Assembly: GCA_045575975.1 (NCBI GenBank)
Contig: JAZNFO010000016.1
Coordinates: 29,924-93,923 of the forward strand
Length of the DNA stretch: 64,000 bases
Direction: 5' to 3'
Source of the DNA: RGIG8709 sp045575975
GTDB taxonomy: Bacteria; Bacillota; Clostridia; Monoglobales; Monoglobaceae
The notes under the pieces are model-generated. The model ran no database searches and had not been told where the DNA came from. It saw only the letters and a list, made by a program, of their open reading frames with translations. The position numbers were made by a program, and so were the translations under genes. This document shows, piece after piece, positions 53,128 to 62,500 of this stretch. How positions within the stretch are numbered: the first letter of the stretch is position 1; the number at the start of each line of letters is the position of its first letter.

Positions 53128-55725
53128 ATGAAAAAGTTATTGATTGTTGACGGAAACAGTATTTTAAACAGAGCGTATTATGGTATAAGACCGCTCAGTG
53201 CCCCTGACGGAACGCCTACAAATGCTGTTTACGGTTTCTTAAACATATTATTTAAATATATGGACGAAGAAAGCTTTGATTATATTGCAGTTGCTTTTGA
53301 TGTAAAGGAAAAAACCTTCCGTCACAAAATGTATGCAGAATATAAAGCGCAAAGGAAACCTGCTCCCGAAGATTTTATTAAACAGCTTCCTGTTATAAAA
53401 GAGGTTTTATCTGCGATGAATATTGCCTGCATTGAAAAGCCCGGATATGAAGCGGATGATATTATTGGCACTGTCTCTGTTTTCTGTGACAGAGAGGGTG
53501 TTGAATGCCGTATTTTAACAGGTGATAAGGACGACTTGCAGCTTGCAACAAAAAATGTTAAAATAAGTCTTGTAATAACAAGAATGGGACAGACAACAAC
53601 CACTCTTTTTGATGAAGACGGTGTTATTGAAAAATACGGGGTAACACCAAAGGAATTTATAGATGTTAAAGGTCTTATGGGTGATTCCTCAGATAATATT
53701 CCCGGTGTAAAGGGAATTGGTGAAAAAACTGCATTCTCTATTATTGGAGAATATAAAAGCATAGAAAATATTTATGCAAATATTGAAAACTTAAATGCAA
53801 CTCCCTCTGTGAAGAAAAAGCTTGAAGAGGGAAAAGAGGATGCATACCTTAGCAAAACTCTTGCAACAATTGATGTCAATGTTCCTGTTGACCTTGACTT
53901 TAAGGCATTTGAAATCAAGGAATATAATAACGATGTATTAGCAAAGCTTTTTGCAAGGCTGAATTTTAAGTCATTTATGGAAAAGCTGAATTTAAAAGCC
54001 GATATTAAAACTGAAACTATGCCGGAATACGAAAAAATTAAGGCAAGTTCAGAAGAAATGATTAAAAAGCTAAAATCTTCAAAAGAGTTTACCTATGGCT
54101 TAAATGATAAATATTTTGCTGTTCATATTGATGATAAGATTATATACACCGAGCCGGAAAGTGATGTTTTGAAAGCCTTTTTTGAAGATGAGACTATAAG
54201 AAAAACAGCTCACGATATAAAAAGTGATATTTTAAAGCTTAATAAACTTGGTATAAAATTCAGGGGAGAATATTTTGATACTTTAATTGCAGCATACATT
54301 CTGACTCCCGAAAAATCTTCATATGAGGTTGAAGACCTTGCTCTTCAATATTTAGGGATTTCTCTTTCAAAGGAAAACAAGGAAGAGGCTCAGCTTTGCT
54401 TTGATTTTGGAGACGAGGAAAAAAGTGATGATTCATTCTTTGATGAAATATATGCAATATATATGTTAAAGAGTGCTCTTTGGAAAAGGGTAGAAGAAAA
54501 CGGACAGATTTATCTCCTCGAAAAGATAGAATTTCCTCTTGTTAAGGTTCTTGCAGATATGGAAACTGAGGGTGTTTTTGTTGATAAAAATGCACTTCTG
54601 GAATTTGGAGATTTTCTCACAAAAAGAATTTCGGAGCTTGAGGAGATGATTTATTCTCTTTCAGGAAAGGAATTTAATATAAATTCCCCGAAACAGCTTG
54701 GTGAGGTTTTGTTTGAAGATTTGAAGCTTCCTCACGGAAAGAAAACCAAAACAGGATATTCAACAGGAATAGATGTTTTGAAAAAGCTTGAGAGTGACCA
54801 TGAAATTGTCAGGTTTATTATGGAATACAGACATTTGGCAAAGCTGAAATCAACATATGTTGATGGACTAAGTGCTGTTATAAACACAGAAACAGGAAGA
54901 ATCCATTCAAGCTTTAACCAGACTGTAACAACAACGGGAAGAATAAGCTCAACAGAACCAAATCTTCAGAATATTCCCGTAAGAACGGAAATAGGCAGAG
55001 AAATAAGAAGAATGTTTGTTGCTCCCGAGGGCAGGGTTTTAATTGATGCGGACTATTCACAGATAGAACTCAGGGTTCTTGCCCATGTCTCAGATGATAA
55101 AAATATGATTGATGCATTCAATTCTGATGCGGATATTCACAGTAAAACTGCGTCAATGGTGTTTAATCTTCCTCTTGATAGGGTAACATCTGTTGAAAGG
55201 TCAAGAGCAAAGGCTGTAAACTTTGGTATTGTTTATGGTATAGGTGAATTTTCACTTTCTCAGGATTTAAAAATTCCAATGAAGGTGGCAAAAGAATATA
55301 TCGACGGATATTTCAGAACTTATCCTAAAATCAAAAGCTTTATGGATGAAACAATAAGCTTAGGTAGAGAAAAAGGATATGTAAAAACAATGTTTGAAAG
55401 AAGAAGATATTTGCCGGAGCTTAAAGCCACAAACAAAAACATTCAGGCATTCGGGGAAAGAATGGCAATGAATGCACCCATTCAGGGAACGGCGGCTGAT
55501 ATAATAAAGATTGCAATGGTTAATGTATATAATAAGCTTAGGGAAAATAATCTCAAGTCAAAGCTTATTCTTCAGGTACACGACGAACTTATTATAGAGG
55601 CTCCTCTTGAAGAGGAAGATGTGGTAAAGAATATTTTAAAATGTGAAATGGAAAATGCAATAGCTTTAAGTGTTCCCCTGAAGGTTGATATGAACACGGG
55701 GAAAAGCTGGTTTGATACAAAATAA
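53128..55725 (+). CDS. polA: DNA polymerase I
   Basis: 865 residues. 5'-3' nuclease domain (1-290; DVKGLMGDSSDNIPGVKGIGEKTA), then a 3'-5' exonuclease-like domain, then the polymerase (DADYSQIELRVLAH, QVHDELIIEAP). In the exonuclease-like domain the DxE motif and the later YxxxD are not found, and only the middle Asp region (DIKSDILKL) remains, so proofreading is probably lost, as in Bacillus and Thermus. Repair and Okazaki fragment maturation. It precedes coaE by 16 bases. Confidence 0.96.
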   Translation: MKKLLIVDGNSILNRAYYGIRPLSAPDGTPTNAVYGFLNILFKYMDEESFDYIAVAFDVKEKTFRHKMYAEYKAQRKPAPEDFIKQLPVIKEVLSAMNIACIEKPGYEADDIIGTVSVFCDREGVECRILTGDKDDLQLATKNVKISLVITRMGQTTTTLFDEDGVIEKYGVTPKEFIDVKGLMGDSSDNIPGVKGIGEKTAFSIIGEYKSIENIYANIENLNATPSVKKKLEEGKEDAYLSKTLATIDVNVPVDLDFKAFEIKEYNNDVLAKLFARLNFKSFMEKLNLKADIKTETMPEYEKIKASSEEMIKKLKSSKEFTYGLNDKYFAVHIDDKIIYTEPESDVLKAFFEDETIRKTAHDIKSDILKLNKLGIKFRGEYFDTLIAAYILTPEKSSYEVEDLALQYLGISLSKENKEEAQLCFDFGDEEKSDDSFFDEIYAIYMLKSALWKRVEENGQIYLLEKIEFPLVKVLADMETEGVFVDKNALLEFGDFLTKRISELEEMIYSLSGKEFNINSPKQLGEVLFEDLKLPHGKKTKTGYSTGIDVLKKLESDHEIVRFIMEYRHLAKLKSTYVDGLSAVINTETGRIHSSFNQTVTTTGRISSTEPNLQNIPVRTEIGREIRRMFVAPEGRVLIDADYSQIELRVLAHVSDDKNMIDAFNSDADIHSKTASMVFNLPLDRVTSVERSRAKAVNFGIVYGIGEFSLSQDLKIPMKVAKEYIDGYFRTYPKIKSFMDETISLGREKGYVKTMFERRRYLPELKATNKNIQAFGERMAMNAPIQGTAADIIKIAMVNVYNKLRENNLKSKLILQVHDELIIEAPLEEEDVVKNILKCEMENAIALSVPLKVDMNTGKSWFDTK

Positions 55726-55741
55726 AAAAGCAGGGATATTT

Positions 55742-56323
55742 ATGAAAATTATTGGAGTAACCGGAGGAATAGGTTCCGGGAAAAGCACTGTTTCAACTAT
55801 GTTCAGGCAGTTTGGTGCAGAGATAATAGATGCAGATGAAATCTCAAGAAATGTTGCAAAAAAAAATGGCAGTGCATTTTTTGAGGTAGTCAAAAGCTTC
55901 GGGGAAGAAATTCTTATGGAAAACGGAGAGATAGACAGAAAAAAGCTTGGACAAATTGTTTTTTCAGATAAAAATAAGCTTGAGGTTTTAAATGAAATAA
56001 TCCATAAATATGTTTTTATAGAAATGGAAAAAAGAATAAGGGAAAGTAGGGCAGAAATTGTTATTCTGGATGTTCCTCTCCTGTTTTCAAAAGATTTTAA
56101 ACTGAAGTATGATTATTCTGTAGGGGTTACGGCAAATATTTCTGAAAGAATAAGAAGAGTGAAAATTCGTGACGGTTTAACAGAAGATGAAATTTTGGCA
56201 AGAATAAATAACCAGATAAGCGATAAGGAGCTTGAGGAAAAAGCAGATTTCATCATTGAAAATAATGATTATAACAAAACCTTAAAAAGTGTTGAGCAAA
56301 TATTAAAAATAGTTAAAGGATGA
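55742..56323 (+). CDS. coaE: Dephospho-CoA kinase
   Basis: 193 residues from the ATG at 55742 (an upstream in-frame start overlaps polA). P-loop GGIGSGKST at the N terminus, DADEISRNVA and VPLLFSKDF are family hallmarks. Last step of CoA synthesis. The polA-coaE order is common in Firmicutes. Confidence 0.95.
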   Translation: MKIIGVTGGIGSGKSTVSTMFRQFGAEIIDADEISRNVAKKNGSAFFEVVKSFGEEILMENGEIDRKKLGQIVFSDKNKLEVLNEIIHKYVFIEMEKRIRESRAEIVILDVPLLFSKDFKLKYDYSVGVTANISERIRRVKIRDGLTEDEILARINNQISDKELEEKADFIIENNDYNKTLKSVEQILKIVKG

Positions 56324-56328
56324 TTTAA

Positions 56329-56913
56329 TTGGCAGTAAGAAGAAAAAGGCGAGGGTGTCTCAGGTTTTTGTTTCTTTGCGGAATAACAGTATTTTTACTT
56401 TTTTTTGTTATGGGCGAGGGAAGAGAAAAAATCTTAGAATATATGTATCCTCTTAAATATAGCGATATTGTTGAAAAATATTCGGATGAAAACAATCTTG
56501 ATAAATATCTTGTATACTCGGTTATAAGGACGGAAAGCAAGTTTCAGGAGGATGCCACATCAAATGTGGGAGCAAAAGGACTTATGCAGCTTATGGATTC
56601 AACAGCTGCGGATTGTAATATAAAAGGCGGCTTCGGGTATAATATTCCGGAGGATATATATAAACCGGAGGTTAATATATCTCTTGGGTGTTATTATCTA
56701 AAAAAACTTATAGATACTTATGAAGGAGACATTTCTCTTGCTATAACAGCCTATAACGGTGGCGCGGGAAATGTTGGAAAATGGCTTAAAGATGAAAAGC
56801 TGACAGACGGAGACGGAGGACTTATTGATATTCCTTTTGAAGAAACAAAAGGCTATGTTGACAAAGTACTTAGTGCTTATAATAAATACACTAACATATA
56901 TAACGGGAGGTAA
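56329..56913 (+). CDS. Membrane-anchored lytic transglycosylase (SLT)
   Basis: 194 residues from a TTG start after AAAGGATG. One N-terminal membrane segment (about 12-28) with a basic flank, then an SLT goose-lysozyme fold: catalytic Glu in YSVIRTESKF, then ATSNVGAKGLMQLM and AITAYNGGAGNVGKW. It should cut glycan strands of peptidoglycan from the outer face. Same order after coaE is seen in several Clostridia. Confidence 0.92.
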   Translation: MAVRRKRRGCLRFLFLCGITVFLLFFVMGEGREKILEYMYPLKYSDIVEKYSDENNLDKYLVYSVIRTESKFQEDATSNVGAKGLMQLMDSTAADCNIKGGFGYNIPEDIYKPEVNISLGCYYLKKLIDTYEGDISLAITAYNGGAGNVGKWLKDEKLTDGDGGLIDIPFEETKGYVDKVLSAYNKYTNIYNGR

Positions 56914-56918
56914 AACAA

Positions 56919-58313
56919 ATGAAATATGAGGAATTGACAATAAAAAATGAAAATGGATTTATAAATCTTGATGAAGGAGAAAAGGGCAAAATATTTGAAT
57001 TTTGTGAGGATTACAGAAAGTGTATATCTCTTTGTAAAACAGAAAGAGAATTTGCAGATGAAGCAAAAAGAGTTCTTGAAAAGGCAGGCTTTGTTCCTGT
57101 TGAAACTGTTTCTTCTTTAAAATCAGGTGACAGAGTTTATCAGATAAACAGAGGAAAAGGCATTTTTGCAGCAGTTATCGGTAATGAAAAAATAACAGAG
57201 GGTATTAATATAGTTGGTGCCCATATTGATTCACCCCGCCTTGATTTAAAGCAAAATCCTGTATATGAGGAGTCAGGCTTTGCATATTTTAAAACCCAGT
57301 ATTATGGGGGAATAAAAAAATATCAGTGGCTCACAATTCCTCTTTCAATTCACGGGGTTATTGTGAAAAAAGACGGAACACAGATAGAGGTTTCAATTGG
57401 TGAAAAAGAAAATGAACCTGTTTTCACTATTTCCGATTTGCTTCCTCATCTTGCTCAGGATCAGTCACAGAAAAAGGTTACAGATGCTTTTCCTGGTGAA
57501 AATTTAAATGTTATTCTTGGTAACATTCCCGATTGCGATGAGGATGCTAAGGATAAGGTTAAATTTGCAGTGTTAAAGATTTTGAACGAGAAATATGATA
57601 TAACTGAAATTGATTTCGTAAGCAGCGAGATTGAAATTGTACCGGCAGGTGATGCAAGAGACCTTGGCTTTGACCGCAGTATGATATTAGGTTATGGTCA
57701 CGACGACAGAGTTTGTGCATATCCCGCACTTAAAGCTTTGACAGACCTTAAAAACACAGTTAAAACTGCAGTATGTCTTTTGGTTGATAAGGAAGAGGTT
57801 GGCAGTATGGGCAGTACCGGTATGAAATCGGAATTTTTTGATTATATGGTTGCAAAACTTATCAAGCTTAAAGAAGGAGAATATGATGAGCTTATGCTTA
57901 AAGAAACCTTCTCAAAGTCAATTTGTCTTTCTGCTGATGTTGGGGCAGCTTTTGATCCGCAGTTTCCTGAAGTTTATGAAAGAAGAAATGCACCGTTTGT
58001 AAATAACGGACTTATGATAACAAAATATACCGGCGGCAAAGGAAAAGGCGGCTCAAGTGATGCAAGTGCAGAATTTGTTGCAAAGGTTAGAAATATTTTT
58101 GATGAAAATGGAGTTAAATGGCAGACAGGTGAGCTTGGAAAAACTGATGTTGGTGGCGGCGGAACAATTGCTCAGTTTGTTGCCAATAAAAATATTGATA
58201 TAGTTGATTGCGGTGTAGCTCTTCTTTCAATGCACGCACCTTTCGAAATTGCGGGTAAGTTTGATATTTATTCTGCATATAAAGGATATAAGGCTTTCTA
58301 CGAAGCTGAATAA
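56919..58313 (+). CDS. M18 family zinc aminopeptidase
   Basis: 464 residues. The first zinc site VGAHIDSPRLDLKQNP, the middle GYGHDDRVCAYPAL (in place of a bridging Asp) and the second zinc site in CLLVDKEEVGSMGS, with GGKGKGGSSDASAEF-like substrate loop, match aspartyl/leucyl aminopeptidase family M18. Probably cleaves N-terminal acidic or neutral residues in the cytosol. Five bases after the transglycosylase. Confidence 0.92.
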   Translation: MKYEELTIKNENGFINLDEGEKGKIFEFCEDYRKCISLCKTEREFADEAKRVLEKAGFVPVETVSSLKSGDRVYQINRGKGIFAAVIGNEKITEGINIVGAHIDSPRLDLKQNPVYEESGFAYFKTQYYGGIKKYQWLTIPLSIHGVIVKKDGTQIEVSIGEKENEPVFTISDLLPHLAQDQSQKKVTDAFPGENLNVILGNIPDCDEDAKDKVKFAVLKILNEKYDITEIDFVSSEIEIVPAGDARDLGFDRSMILGYGHDDRVCAYPALKALTDLKNTVKTAVCLLVDKEEVGSMGSTGMKSEFFDYMVAKLIKLKEGEYDELMLKETFSKSICLSADVGAAFDPQFPEVYERRNAPFVNNGLMITKYTGGKGKGGSSDASAEFVAKVRNIFDENGVKWQTGELGKTDVGGGGTIAQFVANKNIDIVDCGVALLSMHAPFEIAGKFDIYSAYKGYKAFYEAE

Positions 58314-58314
58314 T

Positions 58315-58343
58315 TTGACAATGAACATCCTTTTTGGTATAAT
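58315..58343 (+). promoter_or_regulatory. mgsA promoter
   Basis: TTGACA (58315-58320), 17 bases, TATAAT (58338-58343). Confidence 0.9.
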
Positions 58344-58363
58344 GTGAAAAAGGAGTGAAAATG

Positions 58364-58828
58364 ATGAACTTTGTAGAAATGACTATAGGTAAACAGAAAA
58401 ATATAGCTCTTATTGCCCATGACGGAAAAAAGGAAGACCTTATTAACTGGTGTAATAAACATAAAGATATTTTAAGTCACCATTTTTTATGCGGAACAGG
58501 AACAACTGCAAGAATGCTGGCAGACAGAACAGGCCTTCCAGTAAGGGGGTATAACAGCGGACCGCTTGGGGGCGATTTGCAGATAGGAGCAAAAATTGTT
58601 GAGGGAAGGATAGATGTTATAATCTTTTTCTCAGACCCGCTCACAGCTCAGCCTCACGACCCTGATGTTAAAGCTCTTCTTCGAATTGCACAGGTTTATG
58701 ATATTCCTATTGCAAACAACACAGCATCTGCAGATTTTATTATTAAATCATCCCTTATGGATGAGGAATATACACATAAAATTATAGATTTCAACAAGAC
58801 AATAGCAGACAGGGCAAATACATTATAA
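58364..58828 (+). CDS. mgsA: Methylglyoxal synthase
   Basis: 154 residues from the ATG at 58364, 8 bases after AAAAGGAG (ATG at 58361 is an alternative). LIAHDGKKEDL, GTTARMLADRTGLPV, SGPLGGDLQIGA and FFSDPLTAQPHDPDVKAL carry the active-site residues of MgsA. It converts dihydroxyacetone phosphate to methylglyoxal, relieving sugar phosphate build-up. Monocistronic. Confidence 0.95.
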   Translation: MNFVEMTIGKQKNIALIAHDGKKEDLINWCNKHKDILSHHFLCGTGTTARMLADRTGLPVRGYNSGPLGGDLQIGAKIVEGRIDVIIFFSDPLTAQPHDPDVKALLRIAQVYDIPIANNTASADFIIKSSLMDEEYTHKIIDFNKTIADRANTL

Positions 58829-58835
58829 ATAATAT

Positions 58836-58867
58836 AACTCGGCGGATTTTGGTCTGCCGAGTTTTTT
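58836..58867. terminator. Terminator after mgsA
   Basis: AACTCGGC with extension pairs with GCCGAGTT, then TTTTTT; lies between convergent genes. Confidence 0.85.
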
Positions 58868-58868
58868 G

Positions 58869-59744
58869 TTACATATTATTCTTTGTAAGTATCTTTTCAA
58901 CCGAAACAGATGGAGTTCTTATGCATCTTTTCATCATATAAAGGCAGTTTTCATCTTTTGAAACATTGTTTATTCCGCTTTCGCAGGAAAGGCTGCACTT
59001 AAATCCCATTTCTTTTATAATATCATATGATGCCTCCGAAACGCTGCCAAAAGGATATGTATAGGTGGAGGGGGTCTGGTTCATTTTTTCTTCAAAATTT
59101 GTCTGTAGCTTTTTAAGGTCTTCTGTCAGAACTTTTTTATATTCTTCCACACTTTCTCCCTTTTTCTTTTTGCTTCCGTTTCTGCCTTTGTCTGTTGAGT
59201 GGAGATTGTAGGAATGATTTTGAAGCTCAATAACCCCTGATGTGGACATTTCTTTTATATCGTCCCAGGTAACATGGGAATAGTTTTCGTTTTTCTCTCC
59301 GTTTTCCGTATATAAATCAGTGTAGTATCCAATAACCGATAAAACACCTTTAAACCCATATTCTTTAAGAAGCGGATAAGCATAAACATAATTGTTGTAA
59401 TATCCGTCATCAAAGCTTAAAACAATTGGTTTTTCGGGAAGAGGCTTGTTATCGTAAACATACGCCACCAGATCCTCCATAACCACAGTGTTATAGCCTT
59501 TTTCTTTAAGGTATTTAAGGTCTTCTTCAAACTGATTTTCCGTAACAATAAATTTACTGCTTCTTGAGTTCGATTTTAAAATATTGTGATACATAATTAT
59601 CGGAACGCACACAGTATCAGTTGCACTTTCTGTTGAAGAAGGGACAGCCTCCTTTGATGTGAACTGAATAAACCCGAATGCCGCCACAATCATTGCAACT
59701 ATTGCAAAATAGGATATTATGGTTTTCATTTTGATAACATACAT
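58869..59744 (-). CDS. Secreted/anchored polysaccharide deacetylase
   Basis: 291 residues. N-terminal membrane segment (about 8-26), then a NodB-homology domain with IVLSFDDGYYNNY (metal Asp-Asp) and ELQNHSYNLHST (metal His pair). It should remove acetyl groups from peptidoglycan or another wall glycan, or cleave via a related hydrolase reaction. Starts within the stop of the M23 peptidase gene (TGATG), so the two are translationally coupled. The start follows GGAGG. Confidence 0.9.
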   Translation of the reverse strand: MYVIKMKTIISYFAIVAMIVAAFGFIQFTSKEAVPSSTESATDTVCVPIIMYHNILKSNSRSSKFIVTENQFEEDLKYLKEKGYNTVVMEDLVAYVYDNKPLPEKPIVLSFDDGYYNNYVYAYPLLKEYGFKGVLSVIGYYTDLYTENGEKNENYSHVTWDDIKEMSTSGVIELQNHSYNLHSTDKGRNGSKKKKGESVEEYKKVLTEDLKKLQTNFEEKMNQTPSTYTYPFGSVSEASYDIIKEMGFKCSLSCESGINNVSKDENCLYMMKRCIRTPSVSVEKILTKNNM

Positions 59745-60778
59745 CAGAAATTACCTCCGTTATTTATATTGTAGTAGTTATATTTTCTCACATATTCTTT
59801 AGTTTCTTTGTTATATATAACCTCGGACTGGTTCTGGCTTAAAAATTTTGTAAGCTGATAGCAGTCAATCCATATTTCCCCATTGCCGTCTTTCTGAGAT
59901 TCGTCAAAAATAAGCTGAATTCCAAAATGAAGATGAGGAGTGTCGATATTGTTAACATTTTCTTTGTCGCTGTAACCTGTCATACCAAGATATCCTATAA
60001 CATCCCCTGCATAAACTGTGTCTCCCTCTGAAAGACCTTTAACATAAGGGTGGTCTTTTCTGAGATGTGCATAGTAGTAATATCTTTTTTTATCAAAGCT
60101 TCGAATACCAATTCTCCAGCCTCCGTATCTGTTCCAGCCAAGAGCTTCAACTGTCCCGCTTTCAACAGCAACAACAGGTGTTCCAACACTTCCCATAAGG
60201 TCGTGTCCCAAATGCTTTCTTTTATAGCCAAAGCTCCTTGCCGAGCCAAAATCGTCATAATGTGAATATCCAAAACCTGATGCAATCGGAGAAAAAACCT
60301 TAAGTCCGTAACACTCTGCCCATTCTTTTGTTTCAGGGTCATTATCTATTGGAACTTCTTTGCCAAAAGCCCCTATATATTCACCAAGAACCGCCGAATA
60401 AGCTTTGAAATAATAATCATAATATTTCATATCTTTTGTCAAATCCTGTATTGTTTTTCCTTCTTGAAGTGCTTTTTCAAGCTTTGTCATCTGTTCTTTT
60501 GTGTATGATTTAAAGTTTCCCCCATTCCTTGCTGCCAGATAGGAAAGTGCCTCTATCCAGTTTATATGATTATCAGAAGTTGAAGATTTTATATCTAAAT
60601 TCATAGCATCCCGTAGGGCCTGATTAGTAATATTAAAATCAACCCATTTAATAAATTTGTTACTATCTGATAAAACAGGGCGTACAAAAGATAGGGTATA
60701 GTGATTATTAAGAATGACTATGGATAATATAACAAGAATAAAAAGAAGAAAATGCTTTAATCTTAAGGTTATGAACAT
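59744..60778 (-). CDS. M23 family metallopeptidase, membrane-anchored
   Basis: 344 residues from the ATG at 60778 (the first ATG at 60793 overlaps the ribosome-binding site). N-terminal membrane segment, a long linker, then the LytM domain with LGHDLMGSVGTPV (H/D zinc ligands), YYYAHLR and HLHFGIQ. Complete zinc set, so probably active on peptidoglycan peptides. The ribosome-binding site is inside a hairpin. Coupled to the deacetylase gene. Confidence 0.92.
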   Translation of the reverse strand: MFITLRLKHFLLFILVILSIVILNNHYTLSFVRPVLSDSNKFIKWVDFNITNQALRDAMNLDIKSSTSDNHINWIEALSYLAARNGGNFKSYTKEQMTKLEKALQEGKTIQDLTKDMKYYDYYFKAYSAVLGEYIGAFGKEVPIDNDPETKEWAECYGLKVFSPIASGFGYSHYDDFGSARSFGYKRKHLGHDLMGSVGTPVVAVESGTVEALGWNRYGGWRIGIRSFDKKRYYYYAHLRKDHPYVKGLSEGDTVYAGDVIGYLGMTGYSDKENVNNIDTPHLHFGIQLIFDESQKDGNGEIWIDCYQLTKFLSQNQSEVIYNKETKEYVRKYNYYNINNGGNF

Positions 60779-60781
60779 AAA

Positions 60782-60815
60782 ATAACCTCCCATATAAAAG
60801 TATATGGAAGGTTAT
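60782..60815 (-). promoter_or_regulatory. Hairpin burying the M23 peptidase ribosome-binding site
   Basis: On the minus strand ATAACCTTCCATAT (60815-60802), loop ACTTTT, ATATGGGAGGTTAT (60795-60782), 14 bp with one mismatch, then TTTT and the ATG. The GGGAGG lies fully in the 3' arm, so the stem would block the ribosome; it can also act as a terminator of the upstream CpXC gene. Which role dominates is not known. Confidence 0.7.
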
Positions 60816-60832
60816 ATATTAATAGAACATAT

Positions 60833-61474
60833 TTAGTTAATTTCAAGAACTCCGCCTTGAAGGGCGTCAACTGCCCATTCTGCATCAATTTTCGCGTAAT
60901 CTTCTTTTGCAAATTCTGTTGTCAGGAAATGTTCATAAAGATTTCGGTAAGTGTCAAGGGAAAGCGTTGTTTCGCAGTTTTCTCCGTCTTGAGTAATAAA
61001 AAAGAAATAAAGCTTGTCATTTTCTTTGTTTTTGCCTGCGTAGAAAACACCAAGGAGTTCAGAGTTTGGTCTTTCTTCCTCAAATTGCTCTTCAAACAAA
61101 AGCTTGTAAAGTTCAATAACTCTGTCATCAACACCATCTTCAAACATAGAAATTTTTTCAATAAATCCGTTGATTGTATTAACAACTCTAAGACTGTATC
61201 CTTCAAGTTTAAATTTTCTTATGGTTTCATTTTCTTCATCATCATTTGATGAAAGGTATATGATTCTCTTCTCCTCTTCGTCCATATAAATTGTGTCATA
61301 TGAAACCATAATTGACTCTCCGCAGACATCACAGTTATATTTAAATATATCACGGGAGAATATCTTATCCCTGAGCTCTGGGTTCTTGTTTATATCAATA
61401 AGTTTATACTGAGTGAAAATCCCCTTGCCTTCGCAGGAAGGACAACACACATCTATGTTTATAGTCTCTGTCAT
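60833..61474 (-). CDS. CpXC-domain protein
   Basis: 213 residues. N-terminal CpXC module: CCPSCEGKG at residues 10-18 and YNCDVCGES near residue 50 form a zinc site, a family with unknown function common in Clostridia. The rest (about 70-213) is acidic alpha/beta sequence without known motifs. 12 bases after metA on the minus strand, so probably in its operon. Confidence 0.8.
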   Translation of the reverse strand: MTETINIDVCCPSCEGKGIFTQYKLIDINKNPELRDKIFSRDIFKYNCDVCGESIMVSYDTIYMDEEEKRIIYLSSNDDEENETIRKFKLEGYSLRVVNTINGFIEKISMFEDGVDDRVIELYKLLFEEQFEEERPNSELLGVFYAGKNKENDKLYFFFITQDGENCETTLSLDTYRNLYEHFLTTEFAKEDYAKIDAEWAVDALQGGVLEIN

Positions 61475-61486
61475 TTTTTTCTCCTT

Positions 61487-62410
61487 TTAGTTGATTTTTT
61501 CAATATTATATGGAGTTGTCTGATAAACATAATAGTTAAGCCAGTTTGAATAAAGAAGATTTGCGTGGGCTTTCCATATGTTTTGAGGTTCGTTTTCAGG
61601 ATTATCACCAGGAAAATAATTTTTTGGAAGGTTTGGGTTGATTCCTGCATCGAGGTCTCTTAGATATTCCTTTTTCAAAGTGTCAAAATCATATTCTGAA
61701 TGTCCTGTAATAAAGAACTGTCTTTCATCCTTTGCAGTAACAATGTATATTCCTGCATCCTCAGATGTTGCAAGAATTTCAAGCTGAGAAACCTTTTCAA
61801 CATCTTCTTTTAAAATTTCTGTGTTTCTTGAATGGGGAGCGTAGAAAAAGTCATCAAATCCGCGAAGGAGCATTTTGTGTTTCTTTTCAGGATTAACAGA
61901 GTGTCTGTATATGCCTGAAATCTTTTCTTTAAGCGGATATTTCTTTATCCCGTAATGGTAGTAAAGCCCTGCCTGAGCGCCCCAGCATATATGGAAAGTG
62001 GATGTAACATTTTTTTTTGACCATTCCATTATTTCGCAAAGCTCTTCCCAGTAGTCAACATCCTCAAATTCCATAGTTTCAACAGGTGCACCTGTAATGA
62101 TAAGACCATCATATTTTTTGTGTTTGATTTCATCAAAGGTAGTGTAAAAGGTCTCTATGTGACTTTTGCTGGTGTTTTTTGAAATGTGTGTTTTTGTATG
62201 CATAAACTGAACATTAATCTGAAGAGGAGTGTTCCCAAGAACGCGAAGAAGCTGTGTTTCAGTAACAATCTTTGTAGGCATCAGATTAAGTATAAGAATT
62301 TCAAGAGGTCTGATATCCTGAGTCATAGCTCTTGTTTCTGTCATAACAAATATATTTTCACTGTTTAAAACTTCAATTGCAGGTAGCGTATCTGATACTC
62401 TGATTGGCAT
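61487..62410 (-). CDS. metA: Homoserine O-acetyltransferase, MetA family
   Basis: 307 residues. Catalytic Cys142 in HICWGAQAGLYYHYGI and catalytic His237/Glu239 in FITGHSEYD. Position 111, which decides acyl-CoA choice in this family, is Glu (GAPVETMEF); Glu is reported to go with acetyl-CoA and Gly with succinyl-CoA, so the enzyme is probably an acetyltransferase despite the usual HTS name. First committed step of methionine synthesis. No SAM riboswitch or T-box is seen in the 90-base upstream gap. Confidence 0.93.
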   Translation of the reverse strand: MPIRVSDTLPAIEVLNSENIFVMTETRAMTQDIRPLEILILNLMPTKIVTETQLLRVLGNTPLQINVQFMHTKTHISKNTSKSHIETFYTTFDEIKHKKYDGLIITGAPVETMEFEDVDYWEELCEIMEWSKKNVTSTFHICWGAQAGLYYHYGIKKYPLKEKISGIYRHSVNPEKKHKMLLRGFDDFFYAPHSRNTEILKEDVEKVSQLEILATSEDAGIYIVTAKDERQFFITGHSEYDFDTLKKEYLRDLDAGINPNLPKNYFPGDNPENEPQNIWKAHANLLYSNWLNYYVYQTTPYNIEKIN

Positions 62411-62500
62411 AAAATTCTCCCCTTGTGGTTAAAATAATCTATGATAAACAGTATATCACACATTAAATGTATTTTCAATAATTTTTTAAGGTGTTTTTTT

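Noticed and set aside
53128..55725. PolA missing proofreading residues as a sign of decay
   Set aside because: Loss of 3'-5' exonuclease residues is common in Firmicute PolA; polymerase and 5' nuclease motifs are intact.
62411..62500. SAM riboswitch or T-box upstream of metA
   Set aside because: The gap is only 90 bases, shared with a divergent gene, and lacks the conserved core sequences of either element.
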